Shown: positions 9,293 to 18,115 of the stretch, one piece after another
Position numbering within the stretch: position 1 is the first letter of the stretch
Layout of the letters: each line of letters starts with the position of its first letter
Assembly: GCF_000518645.1 (NCBI RefSeq)
Contig: NZ_JADZ01000022.1
Span: 1 to 64,000, forward strand
Origin: Curvibacter gracilis ATCC BAA-807
GTDB taxonomy: Bacteria; Pseudomonadota; Gammaproteobacteria; Burkholderiales; Burkholderiaceae_C
Length of the DNA: 64,000 nucleotides
Direction: 5' to 3'
Translations under genes and position numbers: made by a program
Notes under the pieces: generated by a model
What the model saw: only the letters and a program-made list of their open reading frames with translations
Told to the model about the DNA's origin: nothing
Database searches by the model: none

Positions 9293-10042
9293 TCAGGCCA
9301 GCTCGCCCACCCGCACCGACACGGTGAACGCGTAACCGATCTGGTGCAGGGTCTTGATGGGCAAGGCCTCGCCCAGCGCCTCGGTGGCCTTCTTGCGCAG
9401 GCGGGTCACCAGCAGGTTCAGGCGCTCGCTGCCGTTCTGCGCCCGGGCGCCGAACAGCTTGTCGCTGAGGTCGCGCTTGGACACGGGCTGGCCCTGGGCC
9501 TGCACCAGGTGCTGCACGAACAGGAACTCGTGCGTGGTGAGGGGCAGGCTGCGGCCCTCAGGCGAGGACAGCACCCAGTCTTTCAGGGCCAGCGACCAGG
9601 TGCGGGGCGGGGCCTGCACCAGCGCCTCGGCCGGCCCGCTGGCCGCGGTCGCGTTGGCACTGCCCCGGGGCTGCAGGCGGCTGGCGGTGGCATCGATGTT
9701 GGCGGCCAGCTCCAGCAGGTTGACGGGCTTGACCAGGTAGCGGTCGGCCCCGGCGCGCATGCCGGCCAGGCGGTCGCCCAGGGCATCGCGGGCGCTGAGG
9801 ATGATCACGCCCACCTCGGGCCGCGCCTTGAGCAGGCCGGCCACCGACAGGCCATCGTCGCCGGGCAGGCCGATGTCGAGCAGCACCACGTCGACCGGGT
9901 CGCTCATGAATTTCTTGTAGAAGGCCTCGGCGCTGCCCACGCCCCAGGCCCGGTAGCCCGAGTCGAGCAGGAATTCTTCGATGCTGTGCAGCTGGTCGGC
10001 GTCGTCTTCGACGATGGCAATGCGGGGTTTGGAATGGCTCAT
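9293..10042 (-). CDS. OmpR-type two-component response regulator
   Basis: About 249 residues. The N-terminal receiver shows the acidic pocket VEDD (residues 11-14), the phospho-accepting Asp56 in VVLLDIGLPG and the conserved Lys near 105 in YLVKPVNL. The C-terminal winged-helix domain (about 150-245) is of the Trans_reg_C type, with LLVTRLRKK as recognition helix and GYAF near the end. The start is the ATG at 10042 (MSHSKPRIAIVEDD); the frame is open upstream but has no support. It lies 159 bp downstream of a sensor kinase gene on the same strand, so the two probably form one phosphorelay. The signal and targets are not evident. Confidence 0.9.
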   Translation of the reverse strand: MSHSKPRIAIVEDDADQLHSIEEFLLDSGYRAWGVGSAEAFYKKFMSDPVDVVLLDIGLPGDDGLSVAGLLKARPEVGVIILSARDALGDRLAGMRAGADRYLVKPVNLLELAANIDATASRLQPRGSANATAASGPAEALVQAPPRTWSLALKDWVLSSPEGRSLPLTTHEFLFVQHLVQAQGQPVSKRDLSDKLFGARAQNGSERLNLLVTRLRKKATEALGEALPIKTLHQIGYAFTVSVRVGELA

Positions 10043-10201
10043 GGTGCGATCTGGGGACGGCCCCGGTCTCGACGCCGGCAAGGGAACGGTGTGGCGGCGG
10101 AGGGTGCCCGGGACAAGCGAGTTTCGAGCCAGCCCTGGCGCCACCTGTTGTACCAGCGAGCGCGCCGGAGGATGCGCGGGGTTTTCCCCAGTCGGGGCCG
10201 A

Positions 10202-12223
10202 TCACGCCCCGGCGCTGGCTGCCCTTGAGCCCGCACCCAAAGGCAGCTCGATCACAAAACGGCTGCCCTGCGGCTCGCGGGCCTCCAGCCAGACCCGGCC
10301 ACCATGCAGCTGCGCAATGCGCCGCACCAGGGCCAGGCCCAGGCCGGCGCCGGGCTTGCCTTCGGCGCCCCGGCCGCGGCGGTACTTGTCGAACACCAGC
10401 TCGGCCTCTTCGGGGGGGATGCCGGGGCCCGCATCGTCCACCGCCAGGCACAGGCGATCGCCCTGCTGCCAGGCGTGCAGTGCCACAGGGGCGCCCTCGG
10501 GGGAGTATTTGAAGGCGTTGGACACCAGGTTCATCAGCATGATGCGCAGCAGCACCTGGTCGCCATGCAGGGCCGGCAGCCCAGGCGCCAGCTGCATCTG
10601 CAGCGGGTGCCCGGGCGAGAGCTGCAGGCCGTTTTCGAGCACCCAGGCCATCAGGCCGGGCACGTCGATGGGGGCGGGTTCGAGCACAAAGCTGTCGCTG
10701 TCGATGCGGTCCTGCGTGAGGCAGTTGTCAAAGAAGTAGTTGAGCCGGATGGCCCCACGCAGGATGCGCTCGGCCTGGGCCAGCTGGGAGGGTGAATCCT
10801 TGGCCCGCAGGCACATCAGCTGCGCCGTGGTGTGGATGACGGCCAGGGGCGAGCGCACCTCGTGCGACAGCATGGCGATGAAATGGCGTTGGTCGGTCAG
10901 GGTCTGCTCGATGGCCAGCAAGGCCTCTTTGAGCTCGCGGGTGCGCAGGGTGACGGTCTGCTCCAGATCCTGGGCGTGCTCCTGCAGGTGGCGGGCCATG
11001 TAGCGCATGGCGTCGGACAAGGCCCCCAGCTCGCGGATCGGGCTGGGCGCGGGGGCATTGGCATGCCACTCGCCCCGGGTCAGGCGGCCGGCCCAGTGCC
11101 CCAGGCGGGCCAGCGGGCTCACCACCCGGTTGGCCACATGCACCGAGAACAGCAGGGCCGCCAGCATCACGGCCAGGGTCAGGTACAGGGTGTTGTGCAG
11201 CACGCCGCGCAGCGGGGTGTTGAAGCGGCTCTCGGGCAGGATCACGCCCAGGGTGAGGCTGGGGCCGTTGTGCAGGGGCTGGGTCCACCAGCGCGCCAGG
11301 TGCTGGGTGGCGCCCACATCGATGAAGCGGTTGCCCTCGGGCTGGCCGCTGGCCCGGATGGCGCGGCCCACGGCGCGCAGCACCGGGTCGGCGCTGTCTT
11401 CGGCCTTGCGAGCCTGCAAGCCATCGGCCGGGAGGCCGGGCTCGGGCGTGGACGAGGCCAGCAGCGCCCCGTTCTCATCGGCCAGAAAGGCCTGGCCACC
11501 CGACTCACGGGCCACCCGGGCCAGGAATTCATTGATCTGCGACAGCGCCACATCGGCGGTGACCACGCCCACCAGGGCGCCCTGGCGGTCGCGCACCGGG
11601 GCCGACACGCCCATGCCGATGGCAGCATAGGCGCCCTGGGCGTCGTTGATCAGGTAGCGGTACGGGGCATACCAGGCCATGCCGTCGCGCGCCAGCGCCG
11701 ACTGGAACCAGGGCCGGCTGCGGGCGTCGAAGGCGATCTCGCTGCGCGACACCGGCACCAGCGCCCGGCTGGCTTCGTCCAGGCGCAGCACCTCCATGGC
11801 CCGGCCATCGGCGATGCGCGCGCGCAGCAATTGCAAGGGGCGGTCGGCCCCGACGGGGGGGCGGCTGCCCGCGTAGTACTGACCATCGGCCAGGCCCATC
11901 GAGATGAAGGTGAGCTGGGGCTGCTGGTCGATCTGCAGCAAAAACTGCCGCATCAAGGCCTCGGGCTGGGCATACAGCAGCTGGCCGGCCCGGGCCTGCT
12001 CCACGTTGAAGGTGACCACCCGCAGCGGCACGTCGAAGAAGCTGACGATCTTCTCGCGCACGCGGCTGGACACCTCGTCGGCCAGCTGCTGGGCAAACTC
12101 TTCACGCGCGCTGAGGGCTGAGCGGTAGAAGAACCAGCCGCTGGCCACCACGATGGGCAGCAGCACCAGCAGCAGCGCCAGGATCAGGAAGGTGCGAAAC
12201 GCAATGCGGCTGCGGTCGGGCAT
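10202..12223 (-). CDS. Membrane sensor histidine kinase with periplasmic Cache-type domain
   Basis: A 673-residue sensor. A membrane segment at about residues 10-30 is followed by a large periplasmic domain of some 300 residues. Features such as DARSRPWFQSALA, the Y-R-Y-L segment and GVVTADVALSQINEF are typical of double Cache domains that bind small ligands. A second membrane segment near 350 and a HAMP-like region precede the HisKA domain, with phospho-accepting His near 454 in SHEVRSPL. The HATPase domain contains NLVSNAFKYSPEG, DDAGPGIP and GAGLGLALVRRI. It follows the FAD/patatin gene by 44 bp and is followed by its likely partner regulator. The ligand is unknown; Cache sensors often bind amino acids or carboxylates. 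Confidence 0.88.
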   Translation of the reverse strand: MPDRSRIAFRTFLILALLLVLLPIVVASGWFFYRSALSAREEFAQQLADEVSSRVREKIVSFFDVPLRVVTFNVEQARAGQLLYAQPEALMRQFLLQIDQQPQLTFISMGLADGQYYAGSRPPVGADRPLQLLRARIADGRAMEVLRLDEASRALVPVSRSEIAFDARSRPWFQSALARDGMAWYAPYRYLINDAQGAYAAIGMGVSAPVRDRQGALVGVVTADVALSQINEFLARVARESGGQAFLADENGALLASSTPEPGLPADGLQARKAEDSADPVLRAVGRAIRASGQPEGNRFIDVGATQHLARWWTQPLHNGPSLTLGVILPESRFNTPLRGVLHNTLYLTLAVMLAALLFSVHVANRVVSPLARLGHWAGRLTRGEWHANAPAPSPIRELGALSDAMRYMARHLQEHAQDLEQTVTLRTRELKEALLAIEQTLTDQRHFIAMLSHEVRSPLAVIHTTAQLMCLRAKDSPSQLAQAERILRGAIRLNYFFDNCLTQDRIDSDSFVLEPAPIDVPGLMAWVLENGLQLSPGHPLQMQLAPGLPALHGDQVLLRIMLMNLVSNAFKYSPEGAPVALHAWQQGDRLCLAVDDAGPGIPPEEAELVFDKYRRGRGAEGKPGAGLGLALVRRIAQLHGGRVWLEAREPQGSRFVIELPLGAGSRAASAGA

Positions 12224-12267
12224 GGCTGGAAATGCGGTCCAGTTGGCGGGCCAGGGGCCTCAGCGCC

Positions 12268-14577
12268 TCAGCGCTGGAGCGCCTTGCGGGTCATGCGGTA
12301 GCCCGCCTCTTGCAGCTGGGCCACGGTCTCGCGCGAGAAGTCGTAGTCGCGCGAAGAGGGGGCGTCGTCGCTGTCTTCGCGCACGATGCGGGTGATGGTC
12401 ATGGGGGCCTCATCGCCCATCAGCTGGATGTAGCGCGGCTGGTGGCGCAGCCGGGCGGCCGCCTCAGGGGGCAGCTCGGCCATCAGGTCTTCGACCAGGC
12501 GCTGGTAGTCGCGCGCCTGCTCGCGGGTGCGCACATCGCTGCGCACGCGTTCTGAGTAAAGAATCTCATCACGCCGGGCCATCACCTCATTGAGGTTGCC
12601 AGGCAACTTGCGACGCCGGCCCGGGAACAGATCGATGATGTAGACCTGCTTGCCCGCCGAGCCACAGCGCTCGACCACGCGCTCCAGCGGCGAGTTGCTG
12701 ACAATGCCGCCGTCCCAGTAATGGCGGCCATTCACCGTGGTCCACGGAAAGGCCGGCGGCAGGCTGCCGCTGGCCAGGATGTGGTCGGGCGTGAGATCGT
12801 CCACGTAACTATCAAACACCACCAGCTCGCTGGTCTCCAGGTCGACGGCGCTGACCATCAGCCGCACCGGGCTGGCCTTGAGGCGGCTGAAATCCACGTA
12901 GCGCGCCAGCAGCGCCCGCATGGGGCTGGTGTCGTACAGGCTGGTCCAGTTCTGCGGCCATTGCTCGGCACCGAGCATGGGCTGCAGCCAGCGCGGCGTG
13001 AAAAAGGGTTGCACGCCCCAGGTGGCGATCTGCTGGCAGGCCAGGCTTTGGCGCAGGGCCTCGTCAGGCACCACCGGGGTCAGGGTGGCCAGTTCGGCCC
13101 AGAAGGCCTGCAGCGCCTCGGCCGGCCGCTCGGGGTTGCCGGCGATGATGGCCCCGTTGAAGGCCCCGATCGACACCCCGGCCACCACATCGGGCCGCAC
13201 GCCGGCTTCTTGAAGCGCCTTCACGGCGCCGCACTCGAAAGCCCCGTAGGCGCCACCGCCTTGCAGGATGAGAAAGGTCTGGTTGGGAATCTGCTGCAGT
13301 GCGAACTTCGGGTCGGACAGCTTGGCCTTGAGGCGGCTCAGGTTGACGCGGCGCTTGATCAGGTTCTCGACCAACCGGGTCTCCTGCGAGGGCCGCCCCA
13401 GCGAAAAGAGCGCCTGCGGCACGTCGTGGCGCAGGTAGAAGGCGGCAAACGAGCCGGCCTGCAAAGAGCCACGGTCGATGCGCTCGAACGGGGGCTCGAT
13501 CTCGCCCAACAGGTTGAAGCTGTGCTCGAAGACCTGGCTGAAGAAGTAGCTGACCTCGTCATAGGGCAGGCGCTGACCCAGCATGTTGCGCGCAGCCAGG
13601 CGCCCTTGCTTGATGGCGTTGTCCCAGTGCTCCACGCGGTGGCGGCGGCCCAGCACCGGGTCATCGAAGTTGGCCACGTCGCCGGCGGCAAACACGCCGG
13701 GCTGGCTGGCCTGCAAAAAGCGATCCACCACCACGCCCTCGTCCAGCTGCAGGCCGCTGCCTTCAAGAAAGCCGGTCTCGGGGCAGACGCCGGCACCGAT
13801 CACCACCATGTCGCAAGGCAGCACCTGGCCCCCCTGGGTGTGCACGGCCTGCACCCGGTCGCTGCCACTGAAATGGGCCGGGGCATCGCCCAGCAGCACC
13901 TGGGCGCCGCGCTCGGTGAAACAGCGCTGAAAGAACTCAGACAGGGCCGGCGTGTTGAAGCGGCCGAACAGATCGCCCCGCTCGACCAGCGTGACCGCGA
14001 TGCCGCGCTGGCGCAAGGAGGCCGCCACCTCCAGCCCGATGAAGCTGCCCCCGATGACCACCGCCCGCTGCGCCTGCAGCGCGCTGGCACGGATGGCCTG
14101 GGCGTCGGCCAGCGAGCGCAGGTAGTGGATGCCGGGCAGGTCCACCCCGGGCAATGCCAGCCGCAAGGGCCGGGCCCCGGTGGCGATCAGCAGCTGGCCA
14201 TAAGTCCAGCTGGGGCCCGCTTCGGTGTGCAGCGTGCGCTGTGCCGTGTCAAGGCGGCTGACGCGGCAGCCCAGCACCAGCTCGATGCCCTGCTCTTGCC
14301 AGGTGCCTTCGGCCAGCACGGTGCTGACGCGCGGGGTCTGATTCAGGGTCAGAAAGCTCTTGGACAAGGGCGGGCGCTGGTATGGCGGCTGGTCTTCATC
14401 GCCCAACAGCACGACGCGGCCGGTGGCACCCTCGGCCCGCAGGGTTTCGGCGGCGGTGGCACCGGCCAAACCGGCGCCCACGATCAGGTAGTCGGCATGT
14501 GAGGCTACGGGAGATTTGGGCAATTTGCCGGCTTTGGGCACAGAGGGCTTGGCAGCGCCGCGTGGGGCTGGGCTCAT
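12268..14577 (-). CDS. Fusion protein: FAD-dependent pyridine nucleotide-disulfide-type oxidoreductase + patatin-like phospholipase
   Basis: One uninterrupted 769-residue frame joins two enzyme families. Residues about 25-400 are an FAD/NAD(P) oxidoreductase like ferredoxin or rubredoxin reductases: the FAD fold DYLIVGAGLAGATAAE near 29-44, the NAD fold VVIGGSFIGLEVAAS, and GVFAAGDVANFDD. Residues about 430-690 are a patatin-like serine acyl hydrolase: the oxyanion motif GGGAYGAFE, the nucleophile elbow GVSIGAF near 472 and the catalytic DGG near 622. The last 80 residues resemble the extension (DUF3734) of such patatins. The start is ATG 14577; the open frame upstream runs into dedA. The leader has no clear signal peptide, so a cytoplasmic or inner-face location is likely. 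Lipid or polyester turnover coupled to redox is inference. Confidence 0.85.
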   Translation of the reverse strand: MSPAPRGAAKPSVPKAGKLPKSPVASHADYLIVGAGLAGATAAETLRAEGATGRVVLLGDEDQPPYQRPPLSKSFLTLNQTPRVSTVLAEGTWQEQGIELVLGCRVSRLDTAQRTLHTEAGPSWTYGQLLIATGARPLRLALPGVDLPGIHYLRSLADAQAIRASALQAQRAVVIGGSFIGLEVAASLRQRGIAVTLVERGDLFGRFNTPALSEFFQRCFTERGAQVLLGDAPAHFSGSDRVQAVHTQGGQVLPCDMVVIGAGVCPETGFLEGSGLQLDEGVVVDRFLQASQPGVFAAGDVANFDDPVLGRRHRVEHWDNAIKQGRLAARNMLGQRLPYDEVSYFFSQVFEHSFNLLGEIEPPFERIDRGSLQAGSFAAFYLRHDVPQALFSLGRPSQETRLVENLIKRRVNLSRLKAKLSDPKFALQQIPNQTFLILQGGGAYGAFECGAVKALQEAGVRPDVVAGVSIGAFNGAIIAGNPERPAEALQAFWAELATLTPVVPDEALRQSLACQQIATWGVQPFFTPRWLQPMLGAEQWPQNWTSLYDTSPMRALLARYVDFSRLKASPVRLMVSAVDLETSELVVFDSYVDDLTPDHILASGSLPPAFPWTTVNGRHYWDGGIVSNSPLERVVERCGSAGKQVYIIDLFPGRRRKLPGNLNEVMARRDEILYSERVRSDVRTREQARDYQRLVEDLMAELPPEAAARLRHQPRYIQLMGDEAPMTITRIVREDSDDAPSSRDYDFSRETVAQLQEAGYRMTRKALQR

Positions 14578-14638
14578 GAACAACTCCAGTGGGCCGGGCC
14601 CGCGGCCCGGCAGAGACGAGAAACCGGGGCCAACCGCA

Positions 14639-15568
14639 TCAGCGCTGACCTTGGGGCTGAGAGGCCAGCCAGGCCTCGTAGCCGCCATCCAGCGGGCGCA
14701 CCGAGAGGTAGCCCAGGTCCAGCAGGCGGCGGGCCGCCAGAATCGCGCCGGCATCCTGCGGGCAGGCGCACAGGGTCACGATGGGCTGGTTGCGGGGCCA
14801 GTCGCCCACGGCCTGCTCCAGTTGGCTGTGCTCGGCCACGCGGGCCCCTTCGATGGGCCCGGTCTGGGCCACCATCACGGCGCCGCGCAGATCCAGCAAC
14901 AGGGGGCGTGGCTCACGTGCCAGCGCCGCGCGCAGCTCGTCGATGCCGATGCGGGGCACCGCGCTGAGGCGGCGAAAGCGGTATTTCTGCCAGAACTTCC
15001 AGCCCAGCCAGGTGGCGGCCAGCACCAGCACCACGGTCAAGGCTTCGGTGGTGTTGCGCTCCAGCGCCGCGATCACCTGGCGCACGGTGTCGCGCAGCAG
15101 CCAACCTGCGCCCAGCGCCAGGCCAGCCCACAGGCCGCCACCGGCACCGGCCGCGATCAGAAAACTGGGTTGGTGCATGCGCAGGGCCCCGGCAATCGGC
15201 GGCGCCACGGTCGAAAACCCGGGCACGAACTTGGCCACCACCAGCGAGGCCGGCCCCCAGCGCAGAAAGCGCGCCTCGGTCTGGCTGACACACGAGGAAG
15301 GGTTGATCGACAGCTTGCACAGCCCCGACAGCACCCTGTAGCCAAAACGCTTGCCCGCGTGGTACCAGCCCCAATCGGCCAGCACCGAGGCCAAGATGGC
15401 CCCGGCCGCCAGCTTGCCCAGCGCCCCGGGCGTGGCGGCCAGACTGCCCGCCAGCAGCAAGGTGGGCACGGCCGGCACCGGCAGGCCCAACTGCTGCAGC
15501 AACACGTTGATGAAGACCACGCCGAGCGCGTCGCGCTCCAGGGTTTGGCTGAGCTGCTGAAGGTCCAT
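14639..15568 (-). CDS. DedA-family membrane protein fused to a C-terminal rhodanese domain
   Basis: A 309-residue protein. Residues about 10-200 are a DedA/SNARE-associated membrane domain with four to five hydrophobic segments and the motif FVPGFSTVAPPIAGA, close to the family F-x-R-x-x-P-x-x-R region but lacking the second arginine. DedA proteins are linked to undecaprenyl-phosphate or phospholipid flipping and membrane homeostasis. Residues about 215-305 are a rhodanese-like domain (LLLDLRGAV, LDGGYEAWL) with a candidate active Cys in TLCACPQD. Its stop is 61 bp from the FAD/patatin start, on the same strand. The short rhodanese loop may carry or sense sulfane sulfur; this is not demonstrated. 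Confidence 0.85.
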   Translation of the reverse strand: MDLQQLSQTLERDALGVVFINVLLQQLGLPVPAVPTLLLAGSLAATPGALGKLAAGAILASVLADWGWYHAGKRFGYRVLSGLCKLSINPSSCVSQTEARFLRWGPASLVVAKFVPGFSTVAPPIAGALRMHQPSFLIAAGAGGGLWAGLALGAGWLLRDTVRQVIAALERNTTEALTVVLVLAATWLGWKFWQKYRFRRLSAVPRIGIDELRAALAREPRPLLLDLRGAVMVAQTGPIEGARVAEHSQLEQAVGDWPRNQPIVTLCACPQDAGAILAARRLLDLGYLSVRPLDGGYEAWLASQPQGQR

Positions 15569-15848
15569 GGCGGAAAGGGGATGGGGGTTGTAAGCCGGCA
15601 GGCCATTGTGTGGCCTTGTGCCAGTTTAGCCCCTGCAACAAAGCCTGGCCCGATGAAGCTCTTGCGTTGCCGGGAACGTGCAAGCCTGGACGCCACGCAC
15701 TTGCCGATCTGCAGTCCACCCCGCGCCAGGCTGCTCAACGCGCAAGCGTATATTCCTGGCAACACGCCGCAACTGCCCGCCGGACTGACCCCGGTTCAAC
15801 CGCTGCGGCCCAATTCCTTCAATCTGACTTATCAGATGGACAAATGAC

Positions 15849-16238
15849 ATGACGCTACGCATCGTGAAACTGGGCAGCCCTCGCGCGCCTGATGAAGGCA
15901 CCCGCATCGGCACGGTTCGGCGCCCGCCGCGGGGGGTGCCCAAGACCGAATTCGCCAGCCAGAACTGGTACGACGTCTGGTACCCCAACCTCGCACCCAG
16001 CCCCGAGACCATGAAGCTGGGACAAGAGGCCGACAGCCCGGCGCAATGGCAGGCCTTCGAGCGCCAGTTCCGCAAGGAAATGGCCCAGCCCGAGGCCAGC
16101 CGCAGCCTGGATGTGCTGGCTGCCCTCTCGCGCCACAGCCACTTTTCGCTGGGTTGCTATTGCGAGAACGAGGCCCGCTGCCACCGCTCGGTGCTGCGCG
16201 CCCTGCTGCAGGAAAAAGGCGCCGACCTCGCCCCCTGA
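15849..16238 (+). CDS. DUF488-family protein
   Basis: A 129-residue protein of the DUF488 (YeaO-like) family. Its function is unknown. The C-terminal CYCENEARCHRSVL motif, with three cysteines and a histidine, is the family hallmark. The N-terminal segment keeps the KLGSPR and R-R-P-P-R-G-V elements and the YDVWYPNLAPS stretch. Two ATGs lie five bases apart, at 15844 and 15849; only the second is in frame. It is the first plus-strand gene after the DedA group, separated by 280 bp of divergent intergenic DNA in which I see no clear structured element. The next gene starts 69 bp downstream. Confidence 0.8.
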   Translation: MTLRIVKLGSPRAPDEGTRIGTVRRPPRGVPKTEFASQNWYDVWYPNLAPSPETMKLGQEADSPAQWQAFERQFRKEMAQPEASRSLDVLAALSRHSHFSLGCYCENEARCHRSVLRALLQEKGADLAP

Positions 16239-16307
16239 CCCCACGCGCGGACGAGTCGGTGTCAATCCGTGTGATGATCCAGGGCTGCAACCCCAATGGA
16301 GAGCCTG

Positions 16308-18089
16308 ATGGCCAACTCACCCGACAACCTCAGCATGGCGCTGTTCTGTGATTTCGAAAACGTGGCGCTGGGCGTGCGTGACGCCAACTACGAGAAGTTC
16401 GACATCAAGCCCGTGCTCGAACGGCTGCTGCTCAAGGGCAGCATCGTGGTCAAGAAGGCCTACTGCGACTGGGACCGCTACAAGGGCTTCAAGGCCACCA
16501 TGCACGAGGCCAATTTCGAGCTGATCGAGATCCCGCACGTGCGCCAGTCGGGCAAGAACTCGGCCGACATCCGCATGGTGGTCGATGCCCTGGACCTGTG
16601 CTACACCAAGTCGCACGTGAACACCTTTGTGATCATCAGCGGCGACTCGGATTTTTCGCCCCTGGTGTCCAAGCTGCGCGAGAACAACAAGCAGGTGATC
16701 GGGGTGGGCGTGAAGCAGTCCACCTCCGACCTGCTGATCGCCAACTGCGACGAATTCATCTTTTACGACGACCTGGTGCGTGAAAAGCAACGCGCCCTGG
16801 CGCGCCGCCAGCAGCCGGCCGATGCACCGCAACAAGCCCGCCGCACGCCAGAAGAGGAGCGCAAGCGCAAGGAGGCCAGCGAGGCCCGCCGCAGCGAGGC
16901 CCTGGAGCTGGCCGTGGAGACCTTCGACGCCCTGATGGCCGAGCGCGGCGACAGCGGCAAGATCTGGGCCTCGGTGCTCAAAGAGGCCATCAAGCGCCGC
17001 CGCCCCGACTTCAACGAGAACTATTTTGGCTTTCGCACCTTCGGCAACCTGCTGGAAGAGGCCCACAACCGCGGCCTGATGGAGTTCGGCCGCGATGACA
17101 AATCGGGCGCCTACGTGTTTCGCAGCAGCGGCGGCGGCAACACGGGCGCTGCGCCCTTGCCCGCCTCCGGTTCACAGGCCTCCGGTTCCCAGTCCTTCAA
17201 CCCGCAGGCCTCGGCCGCCCCGGCGCCACGTGCCGAGCAGCCCTACGAACGGCCAGTGTCGCGCTACTTCCCGCCAGAGGCCTTCGCACCGGTACCCACA
17301 CCAGCGGCCGCGCCTGTGCACACGAACGTCGCAGCCCCGGTGACCGAAGCGCCCGAGCACGAAGCCGCGCCGGAGAACGACGAGCAGCCCCCAGCCAGCT
17401 ACGGGCGTGACGGCCGTGAACCCCGTGAAGGCCGCGAGGGTCGCGATGGCCGCACCAAGGGTGGCCGACGCGGTGGGCAGCGTGACAACCGCTTTGAACC
17501 CGGCAACGCGCGCAGCGATGCCCAGCCGGCTCAGCAGTCAGGCAGAACCCCCGGCCAGAGCCCGGCTGCGCTGTCCGAGCATGACGCTGCCATCGCCGCA
17601 GCCGCCGCCGAGGCCGAAACCCGCGCACGGGCCCGCAAGGCCCGCGAACTGCGTGAGCGCGAGGAGCAGCAGACCCGTGCCGCCACCCGGCGCGCCGCAG
17701 CCCCGGCGTCCGAAGACACCGAGGAGCCCGCCGCACTGGCCCCCGCCCCGGTGAATGAGCCGGCCCAAGCCGAAAGCACCGATGAAGGCGCTGCGCCGGC
17801 CACCGTCCCGACGGACGAAGCTGCAGCACCCGCCTCGCCACGCCGCCGCAGCCACGGTGGCCGCTCGGGCGCCAAGGCCCGCGCCCAGGCCCATGCAGCG
17901 CAGGCTGAGCCGGCGGATGGCGCCGCGGATGGCCCGGCCAGCACGGCTGCTGAAGCCACCGAGCCGGCAGCCCCCAGCGTTGTGGCAGCGCCCGAGGCCG
18001 CCCCGACCGAGGCCGCCCCCGTGGAAGCGACTGCGCCAGCGGCCAAGAAGGCACGCCGCCCCCGCGCTGCGGCCAAAAAGGCAGGCTGA
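16308..18089 (+). CDS. NYN (PIN-like) domain + OST-HTH/LOTUS domain protein with long disordered tail
   Basis: About 593 residues. The N-terminal NYN domain (about 8-150) shows the PIN-like acidic residues: CDFENV, SADIRMVVDALD and ISGDSDFSPLV. It is expected to be a metal-dependent RNase. A second domain (about 195-265; KIWASVLKEAIKRR, GFRTFGNLLEEA) matches the OST-HTH/LOTUS fold, which binds RNA in other proteins. The remaining 320 residues are rich in Ala, Pro, Glu and Arg, including RDGREPREGREGRDGR, and are probably disordered and RNA-binding. I prefer the ATG at 16308, with GGAG six bases before it, over one four codons upstream. An RNA decay role is inferred from domains only. Confidence 0.82.
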   Translation: MANSPDNLSMALFCDFENVALGVRDANYEKFDIKPVLERLLLKGSIVVKKAYCDWDRYKGFKATMHEANFELIEIPHVRQSGKNSADIRMVVDALDLCYTKSHVNTFVIISGDSDFSPLVSKLRENNKQVIGVGVKQSTSDLLIANCDEFIFYDDLVREKQRALARRQQPADAPQQARRTPEEERKRKEASEARRSEALELAVETFDALMAERGDSGKIWASVLKEAIKRRRPDFNENYFGFRTFGNLLEEAHNRGLMEFGRDDKSGAYVFRSSGGGNTGAAPLPASGSQASGSQSFNPQASAAPAPRAEQPYERPVSRYFPPEAFAPVPTPAAAPVHTNVAAPVTEAPEHEAAPENDEQPPASYGRDGREPREGREGRDGRTKGGRRGGQRDNRFEPGNARSDAQPAQQSGRTPGQSPAALSEHDAAIAAAAAEAETRARARKARELREREEQQTRAATRRAAAPASEDTEEPAALAPAPVNEPAQAESTDEGAAPATVPTDEAAAPASPRRRSHGGRSGAKARAQAHAAQAEPADGAADGPASTAAEATEPAAPSVVAAPEAAPTEAAPVEATAPAAKKARRPRAAAKKAG

Positions 18090-18115
18090 GGGCGTCCGGG
18101 CGGGCCTCGCCTACG

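Noticed and set aside
9103-9327. Small plus-strand open frame upstream of the response regulator
   Set aside because: Composition and lack of ribosome-binding site or homology suggest it is not coding.
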